Source: an uncultured Clostridium sp.
GTDB lineage: Bacteria; Bacillota; Clostridia; Lachnospirales; Lachnospiraceae
Direction: 5' to 3'
Assembly (NCBI GenBank): GCA_946498245.1
Contig: CAMMNN010000002.1
Span: 1 to 56,897, forward strand
DNA length: 56,897 bases
Position numbers and translations under genes: made by a program. Shown here one piece after another: positions 7,368 to 16,490 of the stretch. The notes below the pieces were generated by a model. That model did not search any database. It saw only the letters and a program-made list of their open reading frames with translations, and was not told the DNA's origin. Every line of letters starts with the position of its first letter. Position 1 is the stretch's first letter.

Positions 7368-8207
7368 TTAACCTTTCACTGCTCCCGCTACCAGACCTTT
7401 TACCATATATTTCTGGAAGAAGAAGAATATAATCACCATAGGAAGCGTTCCTACAATGGAGATGGTATTAATCAATGACCAGTCGTATGATAACTCACCT
7501 AAGTACCGGAGCGCAACCCCTACAGACAATGTTCTTAAAGAATCTGTCTGAATTAATGTAGAGGCGTGGAGATAATCGTCCCAGGAAAGAAGGAACGCGT
7601 AAATTCCTACAGCCAGCATACCGGGCTTAATCAAAGGAGCCACTACCCGGAACAGAATCTGAAGCCGTCCCGCGCCGTCTACCCGGGCCGCCTTTTCCAG
7701 TTCAAGAGGAATGCCGTCGTAAAAACTGGACATAAGCATAATGGTAAATGGAAGCATGGAAGCCGTTACCGCCAGAACCAGACCGATACGGGTGTTAATC
7801 AGGTGAATGTCTCCCATAATCTTGTACAGAGAAATCAAACGGCTGATAATGGGAAACATCTGCGCCGAAGTAAAGGCTGCTACAATCCAATTGTTCCATT
7901 TAAAATGGAATCTGGATAAAGCGTAGCCGGAAAGGATAGCGATAACCGTAGTCAAAAGAGCCGCGCCTCCGGCAACGATAAAGTTGTTTTTGTAGTAGAT
8001 GAAAAATTCGTTATTTTTCGTAAACAGATCAATATAACTCTGGACAGTCGGCGCCTCCGGAATAAATGTAGGCGGGTACTTATAAGCCTCCATATTGGTT
8101 TTAAAAGATGTAATTAAAACCCAAAACAGGGGGAACAGCAGGAAAATCAAAATCACTGCCAGCACTGCCCATTTAATAATGCTTGCTATCAGACGATTGC
8201 GCTTCAT
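7368..8207 (-). CDS. Carbohydrate ABC transporter permease (MalG type)
   Basis: The 279-residue membrane protein has about six hydrophobic segments. The EAA loop at about residues 185-205 (ELEKAARVDGAGRLQILFRVVAPL) contacts the ATPase. N-terminal WVLITSFKTNMEAY and C-terminal KGLVAGAVKG are typical of MalG-type (CUT1) inner-membrane permeases. It forms the translocation channel together with the preceding MalF-type gene and the solute-binding protein. No ATPase gene is present in the operon, so a shared MsmK-like ATPase encoded elsewhere is likely, as is common for CUT1 systems in Firmicutes. Confidence 0.93.
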   Translation of the reverse strand: MKRNRLIASIIKWAVLAVILIFLLFPLFWVLITSFKTNMEAYKYPPTFIPEAPTVQSYIDLFTKNNEFFIYYKNNFIVAGGAALLTTVIAILSGYALSRFHFKWNNWIVAAFTSAQMFPIISRLISLYKIMGDIHLINTRIGLVLAVTASMLPFTIMLMSSFYDGIPLELEKAARVDGAGRLQILFRVVAPLIKPGMLAVGIYAFLLSWDDYLHASTLIQTDSLRTLSVGVALRYLGELSYDWSLINTISIVGTLPMVIIFFFFQKYMVKGLVAGAVKG

Positions 8208-8225
8208 GGTATCTTTCCCCCTTTC

Positions 8226-9146
8226 TTATACTTCCGATGTCCTGAAAATACGGTTGAAAATGAACACGACTACTACCATCATCAGCATCCAGACTGTGGT
8301 AACCGCCGCTCCTGAACCGAAATTGTTGGAAACAAAGGCTTCTCTGTAGCTTAAAATGGCCATGGTAGTGGTGGAGTTATTGGGACCGCCTCCCGTCATA
8401 GTCCAGAACAGGGGGAACTGCTTAAAGTTCTCAATAATAGACATAGAAACCGTAACCTTGATGACGCTCTTCATATAAGGAAGGGTAATGCGGAAAAATC
8501 TCTGCACTGCATTGGCTCCGTCCATTTTAGCCGCTTCCAGCATATCGTCAGGAACGTTAGCCAGTCCTGCCAAAAGCAGCAGGGTTGCCAGGGGAATCTG
8601 TTTCCACAAAGCGGCGCAGGATACGCCGAACATTGCCGTAGCGGGGTTGTTGAGAATGGCAAACTCCGTTACCCGTCCTCCCGTTACCACATCTACCAGA
8701 TATTTCACCAGGCCGTACTGAGCCTGAAACATCCACATCCAGACCAGACCGGAAATAATCGTCGGCACTACCCAGGGAACCATCATAATGCTTCTGATGA
8801 ACCGGGAACCTTTGATGCCGGTATTTAAAATCAACGCCAGGGCCATACCCAAAACGAACTGGGCGATTACCACGCCGAATACGAATGTCAGGGTATTGAT
8901 CATGGACGGAACCAGTTTTCCGTTTGAAAACAGCTTGAGGTAATTGGCAAAGTTATTCCATTCTCCGGGTTCTCCGGATATAATGTTTCTTACCCGGTAT
9001 TCCAAAAAGCTTCTGTAAATGGAATCAATAACCGGAATCAGGATAAATGCGAATGTTGTTATAATAGCGGGCAGCAAAAGCAGCAGCGAGAACAGTTTAT
9101 CCGCCGTATGCCTTTTCAGGCCGAAGTGTTTTACTCCTGTATTCAA
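8226..9146 (-). CDS. Carbohydrate ABC transporter permease (MalF type)
   Basis: This 306-residue CUT1 permease has about six membrane segments and an EAA loop near residue 215 (DMLEAAKMDGANAVQRFFRITLP). The likely start is a TTG at 9146, which has GGAGG seven bases upstream. The frame remains open to another TTG at 9164, but that lies on top of the ribosome-binding site. It pairs with the downstream MalG-type permease. It lies 24 bases after the sulfatase gene, so substrate import and desulfation are encoded together. Confidence 0.92.
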   Translation of the reverse strand: MNTGVKHFGLKRHTADKLFSLLLLLPAIITTFAFILIPVIDSIYRSFLEYRVRNIISGEPGEWNNFANYLKLFSNGKLVPSMINTLTFVFGVVIAQFVLGMALALILNTGIKGSRFIRSIMMVPWVVPTIISGLVWMWMFQAQYGLVKYLVDVVTGGRVTEFAILNNPATAMFGVSCAALWKQIPLATLLLLAGLANVPDDMLEAAKMDGANAVQRFFRITLPYMKSVIKVTVSMSIIENFKQFPLFWTMTGGGPNNSTTTMAILSYREAFVSNNFGSGAAVTTVWMLMMVVVVFIFNRIFRTSEV

Positions 9147-9170
9147 AACGTTTCCTCCTCTCAAATGGGG

Positions 9171-10586
9171 CTATTTATTTTCATTATAAACATGGAGTCC
9201 AGGGCCCCACATACCGGCCAAATCTTTTTGTCCTCCGCCTAAAACCGGTTCTCTTCCTCCGTCAATCTCCGGATTGACGTATGTTAAAAACCAGCGATCC
9301 ATCTGCCGTTTCATGGATGTGATCAGCGGCTGGTACTCTTCCTCTTCTATTAGATTTACATCCTCTCCCGGATCCTTTTTTAAATCGTAAAATTCATCAG
9401 GGCCAAAGGGAATCCGATGGACGTATTTGTATTCTTTGCTGCGGATCATTCTGGCAGGGCCGTACTCATCAAAGACCACTACGGTTTTCTGGCTGTCCTC
9501 TGCTTCCCCTAAAAGGGATGGCAGGAAACTCCGGCCCGGAAGGGACTCAGCCTGGGGATTTTCCATTCCCAGATAATCCAGAAGGGTCGGCATAAAGTCG
9601 TAGCCGCTGCACATATCGCTGCAGACCTTTCCTTCCGGCAACTGGCCTTTATGGCTCATAATCAGGGGCACTTTTACAGAAGAATCGTACATATTTAAGG
9701 GGAAGGTTCCGTTGCCTTTTCCCCAAATGCCGTGATGGCCGCAGTTAAATCCATTGTCGCTGGAAAAGATAATGAGAGTATCCTCTGTCAGATTTTCGTC
9801 TTCCAGCTTTTTCAAAATCCTTCCCACATTGGCGTCCATAGCCGTCACTGCGGCAAAGTAACCAATGAGGCATTCCCTTGGCTTGGAATATCCCGGCAGC
9901 ACATCTGTCTTCGCCCACGGGTGGGGAGTTTCCCTCTGGGGACAACTGTTAAACTCACAGTCTTCATACAAATCCGTATACTCTTTGGGGTGGCAGCCAA
10001 TCCAGGGTGAGTGGGGAGCCGTATAATGGACGCTTAAATAAAAGGGGTGATCCTGATGCTTTTCTCTGTCAATAAATTTCAGCGCCTCGTCAGTAATAAC
10101 GTCTGTGATGTAGTCTTTTTCCTCTACTAATTTTCCGTCCCGGATCATAGGAGCGTTGTAGTAAGGGCCGCCGCCTTTCTGATGGGTATACCAGAAGGAA
10201 AAACCTTTTTGGGGATGCAGGCCGTCTCCCAAATGCCATTTTCCGCTGAGGCCGCAGACGTAGCCGTTTTCCGCCAGAATATCCGTATATCCCGTCTGGC
10301 CTTTTAAGTATTCAATGGCGCTCTGGCCGCAGCCGCCGTTTCCCCCGCACAAGTAATCGTGAACGCCGTGCTGAGAGGGAATCCTTCCTGTCATAAGAGA
10401 AGCCCGCGCCGGGGAACAGACAGGAGAAACACAGAAAAAGTTATCAAAGCGGACGCCGTTTTCCGCCAGTCTGTCCAGATTAGGCGTATGGATTTCCTTG
10501 TTGCCATAAGATCCCAGGGACCAGTAACCCTGGTCGTCCGTAAGTATAAAAACCACATTGGGCCTCTTTGTCTGATTCCTTTCCAT
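9171..10586 (-). CDS. Formylglycine-dependent sulfatase (cytoplasmic)
   Basis: The 471-residue protein is a type I sulfatase. The C-S-P-A-R motif at residues 57-61 places the cysteine that is converted to formylglycine. Metal-binding residues are seen in FILTDDQG (14-20) and SSDNGFNCGHHGIWGKG (near residue 280). The family hydrolyses sulfate esters of sugars. No signal peptide is visible (MERNQTKRPN start), so it should act in the cytoplasm on an imported sulfated sugar. It needs an anaerobic radical-SAM maturase (anSME), which is not encoded in this window. It lies between the solute-binding protein and permease genes; the start has a GGAGGAGAAGC site. Confidence 0.92.
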   Translation of the reverse strand: MERNQTKRPNVVFILTDDQGYWSLGSYGNKEIHTPNLDRLAENGVRFDNFFCVSPVCSPARASLMTGRIPSQHGVHDYLCGGNGGCGQSAIEYLKGQTGYTDILAENGYVCGLSGKWHLGDGLHPQKGFSFWYTHQKGGGPYYNAPMIRDGKLVEEKDYITDVITDEALKFIDREKHQDHPFYLSVHYTAPHSPWIGCHPKEYTDLYEDCEFNSCPQRETPHPWAKTDVLPGYSKPRECLIGYFAAVTAMDANVGRILKKLEDENLTEDTLIIFSSDNGFNCGHHGIWGKGNGTFPLNMYDSSVKVPLIMSHKGQLPEGKVCSDMCSGYDFMPTLLDYLGMENPQAESLPGRSFLPSLLGEAEDSQKTVVVFDEYGPARMIRSKEYKYVHRIPFGPDEFYDLKKDPGEDVNLIEEEEYQPLITSMKRQMDRWFLTYVNPEIDGGREPVLGGGQKDLAGMWGPGLHVYNENK

Positions 10587-10617
10587 GCTTCTCCTCCAAA
10601 CTCTTTTATCTTTTTAG

Positions 10618-10654
10618 AAGGCTGCCGCCTCACTTTCCCGGAAGCGGCAGCCTT
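10618..10654 (-). terminator. Intercistronic hairpin after the solute-binding protein
   Basis: An 11-bp perfect stem (AAGGCTGCCGC at 10618-10628 with GCGGCAGCCTT at 10644-10654) lies between the binding-protein gene and the sulfatase. A second small inverted repeat (TGACTGT/ACAGTCA) sits at 10661-10678. The tract after it is only weakly U-rich. Such hairpins commonly raise binding-protein levels over the downstream genes by partial termination or mRNA stabilisation. Confidence 0.6.
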
Positions 10655-10694
10655 GTGTAATGACTGTGCTGACAGTCATGTCCCTTTATGACCC

Positions 10695-12059
10695 TTATGG
10701 AAGCAAGGGTTCTACAGTGCTCTTAAAGTTTTCAATGGCAGATGCCACGTCCTCTTTTCCTACGGTAATGGCCTGACCCAGAGCGCAGATTTCCAGGTTA
10801 AAGTCAGACAGAGTGGGGAACTGGTAAACCGGAACCGCCTTATCAATGGCTCCCTGGCCGCCCTTTAAGAACTCATTGTTTACAATGGCGTCCATGTTTT
10901 CCATTTCTGTCTTTGCAGCGTAAGCCGGCGCAATGTTAGCCAGATAGTCGTCTAATACGTCAGGAGAAATTACGTACTGGATAAAATTCTTAACAGCTTC
11001 CGTCTGCGCAGGGCCGTTATCTACCGCTACGAAGCAGTGGGACTGCAGAGTAACCTCGCCGCTGCCGCTGCCGCCGGATAAAGGCATAGCCGTTGCCGCA
11101 AAGTTTTTCGCTTCCGGATTAATAGAGGTAACGCCGTTGTATCCCCAGGTATTGTCATAGTACATTGCAAGCTGTCCCAAAGCGAACAGGTTTCTTAAAT
11201 CCTTGGGTTTGGTGTTCTGGGGATTGTAGCCGAGTTCGTCCAGTTCCTGCAGCATATTCATAGCGTCTGTAAATCCCTGGTTGTCTACGTTAAACTGATT
11301 GTTCTCATCAAATAACGTACCGCCGAAGTTCATGGCAAAAGATTGCAGGGAAGAACCTACAACGGCTACGGAAGCCGTGGGCTGTCCAAAAGCGTATACC
11401 TTATTGCCGTCGGCTGTGGTTAAAGCTGCCAACTGAGGAGCAATTTCCATCATTTCTTCATAGGTGGTCGGTGGATTTTCCGGATCCAGCCCAGCCTGCT
11501 CAAACAGATCTTTATTGTAGAACAGAACGAAGGGAGATACGTACAAGGGAGCGCCGTAAACCTGGCCGTCTACAGAATGGGCCTCCAGAACGTTGGGATA
11601 ATAGTCATTTAAAAACTCCTCGTCCAGAATGCCATCCAAGGGAGCTGCCAGCCCTGCGTCTACCAGGGAGGGGATCCAAATCATTTCACTGAAAATACAG
11701 TCAACCCGGTCGCCGCCGCCAGCCATATTAATAACCTGGTTTAAAATCTCACCGTAAGGAGCAGAAACCCATTCAATGGTAACATTGGGGTACTTCTCTT
11801 CGAATCCCGTCTTTACTTCCTCCCAGAATGTGTCGTATCCTGCTTCCAGAATTGCGTAGTTGGCAACTTTGAGGGTCACCGGCTCTCCGGAGTTCTCAGC
11901 AGCCTCAGCTCCCTCTTCTGCAGCCGCTTCTTCTCCGCCTGCAGCCTCAGCAGCCGTGGTCGCAGCCGTAGTATCCGTCTGGTTTCCCCCACCGCCGGAA
12001 CAAGCTGTAGTCAATCCCATGACTGCTGCCATCGCCAGTGCCAATGTTCTTTTCTTCAT
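10695..12059 (-). CDS. ABC transporter solute-binding lipoprotein (sugar type)
   Basis: The 454-residue protein is an extracellular family 1 solute-binding protein. It has a lipoprotein signal (MKKRTLALAMAAVMGLTTAC, lipobox Cys20) followed by a long Ala/Glu-rich linker and a binding fold with typical segments such as PLYVSPFVLFYNKDLFEQAG. It should capture the sugar outside the membrane for the two permeases downstream. It is the first gene of the sulfatase operon, and the AGAGGAAGG site supports the start. Two LacI-type operator palindromes lie 87-129 bases upstream. Confidence 0.92.
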   Translation of the reverse strand: MKKRTLALAMAAVMGLTTACSGGGGNQTDTTAATTAAEAAGGEEAAAEEGAEAAENSGEPVTLKVANYAILEAGYDTFWEEVKTGFEEKYPNVTIEWVSAPYGEILNQVINMAGGGDRVDCIFSEMIWIPSLVDAGLAAPLDGILDEEFLNDYYPNVLEAHSVDGQVYGAPLYVSPFVLFYNKDLFEQAGLDPENPPTTYEEMMEIAPQLAALTTADGNKVYAFGQPTASVAVVGSSLQSFAMNFGGTLFDENNQFNVDNQGFTDAMNMLQELDELGYNPQNTKPKDLRNLFALGQLAMYYDNTWGYNGVTSINPEAKNFAATAMPLSGGSGSGEVTLQSHCFVAVDNGPAQTEAVKNFIQYVISPDVLDDYLANIAPAYAAKTEMENMDAIVNNEFLKGGQGAIDKAVPVYQFPTLSDFNLEICALGQAITVGKEDVASAIENFKSTVEPLLP

Positions 12060-12145
12060 AATAATACCTTCCTCTCTTTGTAATATTTTTACACAGGAAT
12101 TTGATAATTGCCCTGTGCAGTTACCCGCTATTCATGAATCACCAC

Positions 12146-12188
12146 TATACATTCGTGTGTACATTGCCCGTTACACACGTGTGTATAT
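12146..12188 (-). promoter_or_regulatory. Two LacI-type operators before the transporter operon
   Basis: Two related boxes lie upstream of the binding-protein gene: TATACATTCGTGTGTACA (12146-12163) and TTACACACGTGTGTATAT (12171-12188), the latter containing the perfect palindrome TACACACGTGTGTA at 12172-12185. The same motif precedes lacI, the isomerase and the PTS gene. Binding by the LacI protein encoded at 12224-13243 is inferred. Confidence 0.75.
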
Positions 12189-12223
12189 TTTTCAGAAAAG
12201 AAGGAGCACTTTCCTCCTGTCTT

Positions 12224-13243
12224 TTATCGCAGCGCCGTGCTCTCTCTTTCAATTAATGTAATGTCAAAATCCACGCTTTCAGCGTCCTTGTGATTGATCA
12301 TCCGGGTCAGCATATCCACCGCCGCTTCGGCAATTTCCCTACGTTTCAGCCGAATGGTCGAAAGCTTAGGGGAACAAAAACGGCTGATGCTGGAATCGTC
12401 AAATCCAATGACTTTAATATCCTCCGGAACCCGCAGCCCTATCTGTCCCGCCGCCGCCATGGCGATACAGGCTATCATGTCATTTCGTCCGAACATTCCG
12501 TCCACCTGGGAACCTGTGCGGAGACGCCGCCGGACTTCCTCTTCCAGCTCCTCTTCACTGTGACAGCCGCAGACAATGTTTTCCGGGCCTACCAGGAATC
12601 CATTTGCTTCCATTTCATCTACGAACCCGCTGAATCTCAGATCGTCCGGGGGGCTCACATGGCCTTTGGCGCTGATGCGGTCGATATAAATCAGGTTATG
12701 GCAGCCCCGCTCAATTAAATGGCGCACCGCCTTTCTGGCTCCCTCGTACAATCCCGTCCCCAGCATCGTCACATTCCCGGAAAATTTCTGATGACGGATC
12801 CGCCGGAAAACCACCACCGGAATCCCCGCCTGGGAAAACTGCTCTACATACTCGGCCGGAAAACTGGCGGAACTGACGATAATGCCGTCGTACTGCCGGC
12901 TGATGACCTGGGAAATAAATTCAGGAGTATTGCGGTTTGCACACAGAGAAATCAAATATCCGGAATCGTATGCGTATTTATCCATTTCACTGACAATGCT
13001 GCTGAAATACTCGTTGGTAATGTGATCTGCAATAAAAAGGAGTTGATTGCTCTGTTTGCCCTTCAGGGCCCTGGCCATATTGTTGGGTCTGTAGTTCAAT
13101 TCCTTTATGGCTTCTTCCACCCGTTTCCGTTTTTCCCTGGCAACGTAGCGGTTATTGTTAATAACATAGGAAACAATGGTTTCGCTGACTCCCGCCCGCT
13201 TTGCGACATCAGCCCTCGTTACCCGTTCTCTGGTTTCACCCAT
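12224..13243 (-). CDS. LacI-family transcriptional regulator
   Basis: The 339-residue protein has an N-terminal LacI helix-turn-helix (VTRADVAKRAGVSETIVSYV, about residues 8-27) with the hinge helix NYRPNNMARALKG, then a periplasmic-binding-protein-like effector domain (IKVIGFDDSSISRF near residue 275). It probably represses the surrounding sulfated-sugar regulon in the absence of inducer. The ATG at 13243 is chosen because AAGGAG lies 8 bases upstream; the longer open frame to 13300 runs through the promoter region. An operator copy overlaps the start of its own transcript, so it is likely autoregulated. Confidence 0.93.
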   Translation of the reverse strand: MGETRERVTRADVAKRAGVSETIVSYVINNNRYVAREKRKRVEEAIKELNYRPNNMARALKGKQSNQLLFIADHITNEYFSSIVSEMDKYAYDSGYLISLCANRNTPEFISQVISRQYDGIIVSSASFPAEYVEQFSQAGIPVVVFRRIRHQKFSGNVTMLGTGLYEGARKAVRHLIERGCHNLIYIDRISAKGHVSPPDDLRFSGFVDEMEANGFLVGPENIVCGCHSEEELEEEVRRRLRTGSQVDGMFGRNDMIACIAMAAAGQIGLRVPEDIKVIGFDDSSISRFCSPKLSTIRLKRREIAEAAVDMLTRMINHKDAESVDFDITLIERESTALR

Positions 13244-13267
13244 ATTGGCAACTCCTTCTCGTTCCTT

Positions 13268-13320
13268 TATACACTCGTATGTACTATGTAAATAGTACAA
13301 TACTTTGAAGGAGTTGTCAA
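13268..13320 (-). promoter_or_regulatory. lacI promoter with operator copy
   Basis: On the minus strand TTGACA (13315-13320), a 17-base spacer and TACTAT (13292-13297) form the promoter. An operator-like box (TATACACTCGTATGTA, 13268-13283) lies directly downstream at the transcript start, ideally placed for autorepression. Confidence 0.75.
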
Positions 13321-13390
13321 TATGTATTGGATATTTTTATTCTATTTTATTATTTATCCCTCGAAAGTTCCCAGCAAAATAGCCAACTCC

Positions 13391-14737
13391 TTACATCTCC
13401 ACAACCGGAATCTTTAAAAGGCCGCATATCTCTTTCAGTTCTTCCGCTACATCGGCCCAAACCAGGCTGTAATGGTGAGGAATCCCCTCGTCTATAATCT
13501 GCTGGATCACTTCCCGCACCGGCTTCTCTACTTTTACATTGGCCATAATGCCTCTGGTGTACCGATCCATGTCCAGGGCCTCGCCTTTCATTAAGAACAG
13601 CTTATATTCTCCGTCAATGTTGCAGAAACGGGCAATGGTAACAATTCCCGGCTTCAGCGCTCCCCAAAATGCCGTGCCCTGGCCCGCCAGAGGATGATTT
13701 CTCATAAGCAGCTCATACTTGGGATTTGCCAGAGACGGAGCGGCGTTTCCGCAGTGCCAGAAGGTCATTACGTTATTGTCCTCGTCGATATTGATCATGT
13801 CCGTAATAAAGGTGGGCTGTCCCGTCAGATAATGTTCCGCTATTTGTGCCAGCTCTGCATCTACATCTCCTTCGCACCCGATACAGACGCCGTCGTCCGC
13901 CAGACGGCCCAGTACCGCGCAGGGGGTCGTATGGAGATTTCCCATCTCCGGCCAGCATTTAATTGTAGCAAAGTCATAGCCCTGAGCCTTCATGACTTCT
14001 TTTAAAGCCAGATACAGCTTAGAGTGATTCTCCAAATGGCCTTCCGGAAGAGTATCCATATTGTAGGTTTCTTCCATCTTCTTCATGTCTGCGGTGTAAA
14101 CCTCCTCCGGAAGTTCCTCCATTTTATCAAAAACCACCTTCAAATCCGTTTCTTCTATCTTTATGCCAAAGGTACGGCGAATCAGGCCCTCGTCAAATGC
14201 ACAGTTGTAAAATGCCGTGGGACGGTATCCCAAAAGCCCCAGATTGGTATGGCGCATGGCTTTCACAGTATGGTAAGCCAAAACCAGGGCCTTTACTTTG
14301 CGGGCCGCCCTCTCGTCTTCCTTGCTGCCGTATACCGTATGATAAACTGCCCCCAAACGTCTCAAAGCCGCGGCATTCATGGTCATAGAACAGAGAGCGT
14401 TGGCATAAAGCCTGGTATTCTTTTCAAAGGGCAGTTCATAGGGCGCCCATAAAATAATGGGAACTCCCAGCATTTCCGTCAGATAAGCCGCCGCGTCGTC
14501 ACCGGTAAAAGCGCCGTAGACCATAACCACAACATCTACTGCCGCCTGCTTAAACTCCCGGACAATCTCCTCCAAAGCTCCTCTGGTACAGCCGATTTGA
14601 CTGGCCCTTACGACTTCCACCTGGGGCAGATTTTCCCTGAGCCACGCGCTGTACTCTTCGTCTCTCTGCTCTGGAAGTTCTTTCGGCCACCGTCCCGAAT
14701 AAGTCGTCACATATCCAAGATGCAGTTTCTCTTTCAT
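13391..14737 (-). CDS. L-fucose/L-arabinose isomerase-family protein
   Basis: The 448-residue protein matches the fold pattern of the L-fucose/L-arabinose isomerase family: an N-terminal domain with VDVVVMVYGAFTGDDAAAYL, a middle segment NLGLLGYRPTAFYNCAFDEG and a C-terminal domain with a GNAAPSLA loop. Such enzymes interconvert aldoses and ketoses using a divalent metal. Substrate cannot be assigned; its operator-controlled promoter places it in the sulfated-sugar regulon. The ATG at 14737 is supported by AAGGAGG five bases upstream. It is not joined to its neighbours in an operon but has its own promoter. Confidence 0.75.
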   Translation of the reverse strand: MKEKLHLGYVTTYSGRWPKELPEQRDEEYSAWLRENLPQVEVVRASQIGCTRGALEEIVREFKQAAVDVVVMVYGAFTGDDAAAYLTEMLGVPIILWAPYELPFEKNTRLYANALCSMTMNAAALRRLGAVYHTVYGSKEDERAARKVKALVLAYHTVKAMRHTNLGLLGYRPTAFYNCAFDEGLIRRTFGIKIEETDLKVVFDKMEELPEEVYTADMKKMEETYNMDTLPEGHLENHSKLYLALKEVMKAQGYDFATIKCWPEMGNLHTTPCAVLGRLADDGVCIGCEGDVDAELAQIAEHYLTGQPTFITDMINIDEDNNVMTFWHCGNAAPSLANPKYELLMRNHPLAGQGTAFWGALKPGIVTIARFCNIDGEYKLFLMKGEALDMDRYTRGIMANVKVEKPVREVIQQIIDEGIPHHYSLVWADVAEELKEICGLLKIPVVEM

Positions 14738-14773
14738 AGTGTCCTCCTTACAATTTTGCATAAAACTCTTTTT

Positions 14774-14824
14774 GTAAACACGTGTGTATATCAGTTATAT
14801 TACCATAACTATTCTATTTGTCAA
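14774..14824 (-). promoter_or_regulatory. Promoter and operator of the isomerase-like gene
   Basis: TTGACA (14819-14824), a 16-base spacer and TAATAT (14797-14802) form a promoter on the minus strand. The operator-like box GTAAACACGTGTGTATAT (14774-14791) overlaps the expected transcript start. Confidence 0.75.
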
Positions 14825-14883
14825 GAAAAAAGTTTGTGCACTTAAATGCAGAAATATTCTTTTTTTTAATTTTTTTGCATTTT

Positions 14884-16467
14884 TTATCCCAATATTCCGG
14901 CAACGCTAAGGCCTATCCCTACAATCAGGGTCAGCCCTACCAGCCGGTACATACTCCAGCCCTTCTTTTTAATCAGATAAAACAAAAGCGCTGTGTACAA
15001 TACCGGAAGGATTCCCGGGAGAAAGCTGTCCAGAAATGCCTGCAGGGCAAAGGCTTCGTCCCCCTGGTTTTGAAAAGCAATTGTAGTCTGAACCTCTACA
15101 TTATTGACTACCAGCCCTGCTATGACTGCCGTTCCCACCATGCGGGCGGCCCGGGAAACCGATTCCATACCGCCTTTTAAACGCTCCGTAAGGGAGGTTC
15201 CCAATCGGAATCCAAGGGCTTCGGTAAATCCTTTTAACCCCAGCAGCAAAAAATTCATTCCCAGTAGAAACACCACAGGACCTGCAGCCATTCCTTCCAT
15301 AGCCATGGAAGCTCCAATGGTGGAAAATACCGGGGCAAAGCAAAACTGAACCAGAGAATCCCCGATTCCCGCCAAAGGCCCCATAAGGGCCAGACGAATA
15401 TCCTGGGTTTCTTTGGTGGAAATCCCCCGGTTTAAGGCGGTGAGATGGATACTGGTTAAAATCGGCAGAAAATTAGGATTTACGCTGCAGTAACCCATGC
15501 TTTCTTTTAACTCCCGGCGAAGCTTCCCCTCGTCCGGACAAAGTTTCCTGAAAGCCGGAAAAACAATATTGGCATAGGATAAGCCTTCATAATTGCCGTA
15601 ATTGTAACCATTTTGGAGGAAATAGGCCCGCAAGGCCGTTTTTTTAGACAGACGGCGCAGGCTTTTTGAGGGAAGGATACAGACCTCTGCCGCCCCGGCC
15701 TTTTCATTTCCCAAATCAAAATTCCCCTCTTTTCTCTTCTCTCTTAACAGGTCTGAAGCTGCCAAAATTCCCCCTGACAGCGCGATTCCCATTACAGGCA
15801 TATTCAGATAAGCCGCCGCTATATAGCCCAGCAGCAGCGAAGGGATTGTTTCTACTCCTGCCATGACGCTTAAAATCACGGCAAAGCCAACTGCCGGAAG
15901 GAGAGCGCCTGCAGTCCCCAGGCCGTCAGTAACCCATTGGGGGATCATGGAAATGAGATTGCTCAGACCCTCTGTCTGAAAAGCCGCCCCAAAGCCAATG
16001 AGAAAACCGGCGCACACAAAAAGGATCAGAGTCGTGTTGGCCAAAAGGCGGAACTTGCCGTACTTTCCTTCTTCCACCGCTTTTTCCGCTCTGGGAACCA
16101 GACTTGTAGATACGGTATAAATTCCCGTTATCATAAACTGAATCACCACGGCGAAGGGAAAGGAGTATGCCAGGGCCGCTTCCACGTCTACGCCTTTGTC
16201 CTTCATGGTAATGGCAATAATGGCCCCGATAATCCCCGGCCCCGCCGGATTAGGCGGCACAGAACCCCCTGAGGATACGCCGAAACCTAAAAAAGCCAGT
16301 TCGCCTACAGCGCCCATTAAAAGCCCTGTCTCTATATCTCCTAAAATCACTCCCACTCCTGCAGCCATTACCAGGCAGCGGGTCAGATAGGTTCCCATAA
16401 GCATACCGGTCATACAGAAACCGGCCCACAGGCCAATGGCTATGCACTGGATCAGAGTCACTTCCAT
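14884..16467 (-). CDS. Fused mannose-family PTS EIIC-EIID permease
   Basis: The 527-residue membrane protein joins two usually separate PTS subunits. Residues 1 to about 260 are EIIC (GLWAGFCMTGMLMGTYLTRCL, then GFGVSSGGSVPPNPAGPG). After a basic linker (EKRKEGNFDLGNEKAG), residues from about 275 form EIID, with the conserved LMGPLAGIGDSLVQF motif. Mannose-family PTS permeases import hexoses or amino sugars with phosphorylation by EIIA and EIIB. Neither EIIA nor EIIB is encoded nearby, which is unusual, so it would need partners elsewhere. The gene is monocistronic with a LacI-type operator at its promoter, joining it to the sulfatase regulon. Confidence 0.85.
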   Translation of the reverse strand: MEVTLIQCIAIGLWAGFCMTGMLMGTYLTRCLVMAAGVGVILGDIETGLLMGAVGELAFLGFGVSSGGSVPPNPAGPGIIGAIIAITMKDKGVDVEAALAYSFPFAVVIQFMITGIYTVSTSLVPRAEKAVEEGKYGKFRLLANTTLILFVCAGFLIGFGAAFQTEGLSNLISMIPQWVTDGLGTAGALLPAVGFAVILSVMAGVETIPSLLLGYIAAAYLNMPVMGIALSGGILAASDLLREKRKEGNFDLGNEKAGAAEVCILPSKSLRRLSKKTALRAYFLQNGYNYGNYEGLSYANIVFPAFRKLCPDEGKLRRELKESMGYCSVNPNFLPILTSIHLTALNRGISTKETQDIRLALMGPLAGIGDSLVQFCFAPVFSTIGASMAMEGMAAGPVVFLLGMNFLLLGLKGFTEALGFRLGTSLTERLKGGMESVSRAARMVGTAVIAGLVVNNVEVQTTIAFQNQGDEAFALQAFLDSFLPGILPVLYTALLFYLIKKKGWSMYRLVGLTLIVGIGLSVAGILG

Positions 16468-16490
16468 TCTGCGTCCCCTTTCATCTTTTT

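Noticed and set aside
13244..13300. Longer LacI reading frame starting at 13300
   Set aside because: This part contains the operator and lies over the predicted promoter; the ATG at 13243 has AAGGAG and begins the usual helix-turn-helix region.
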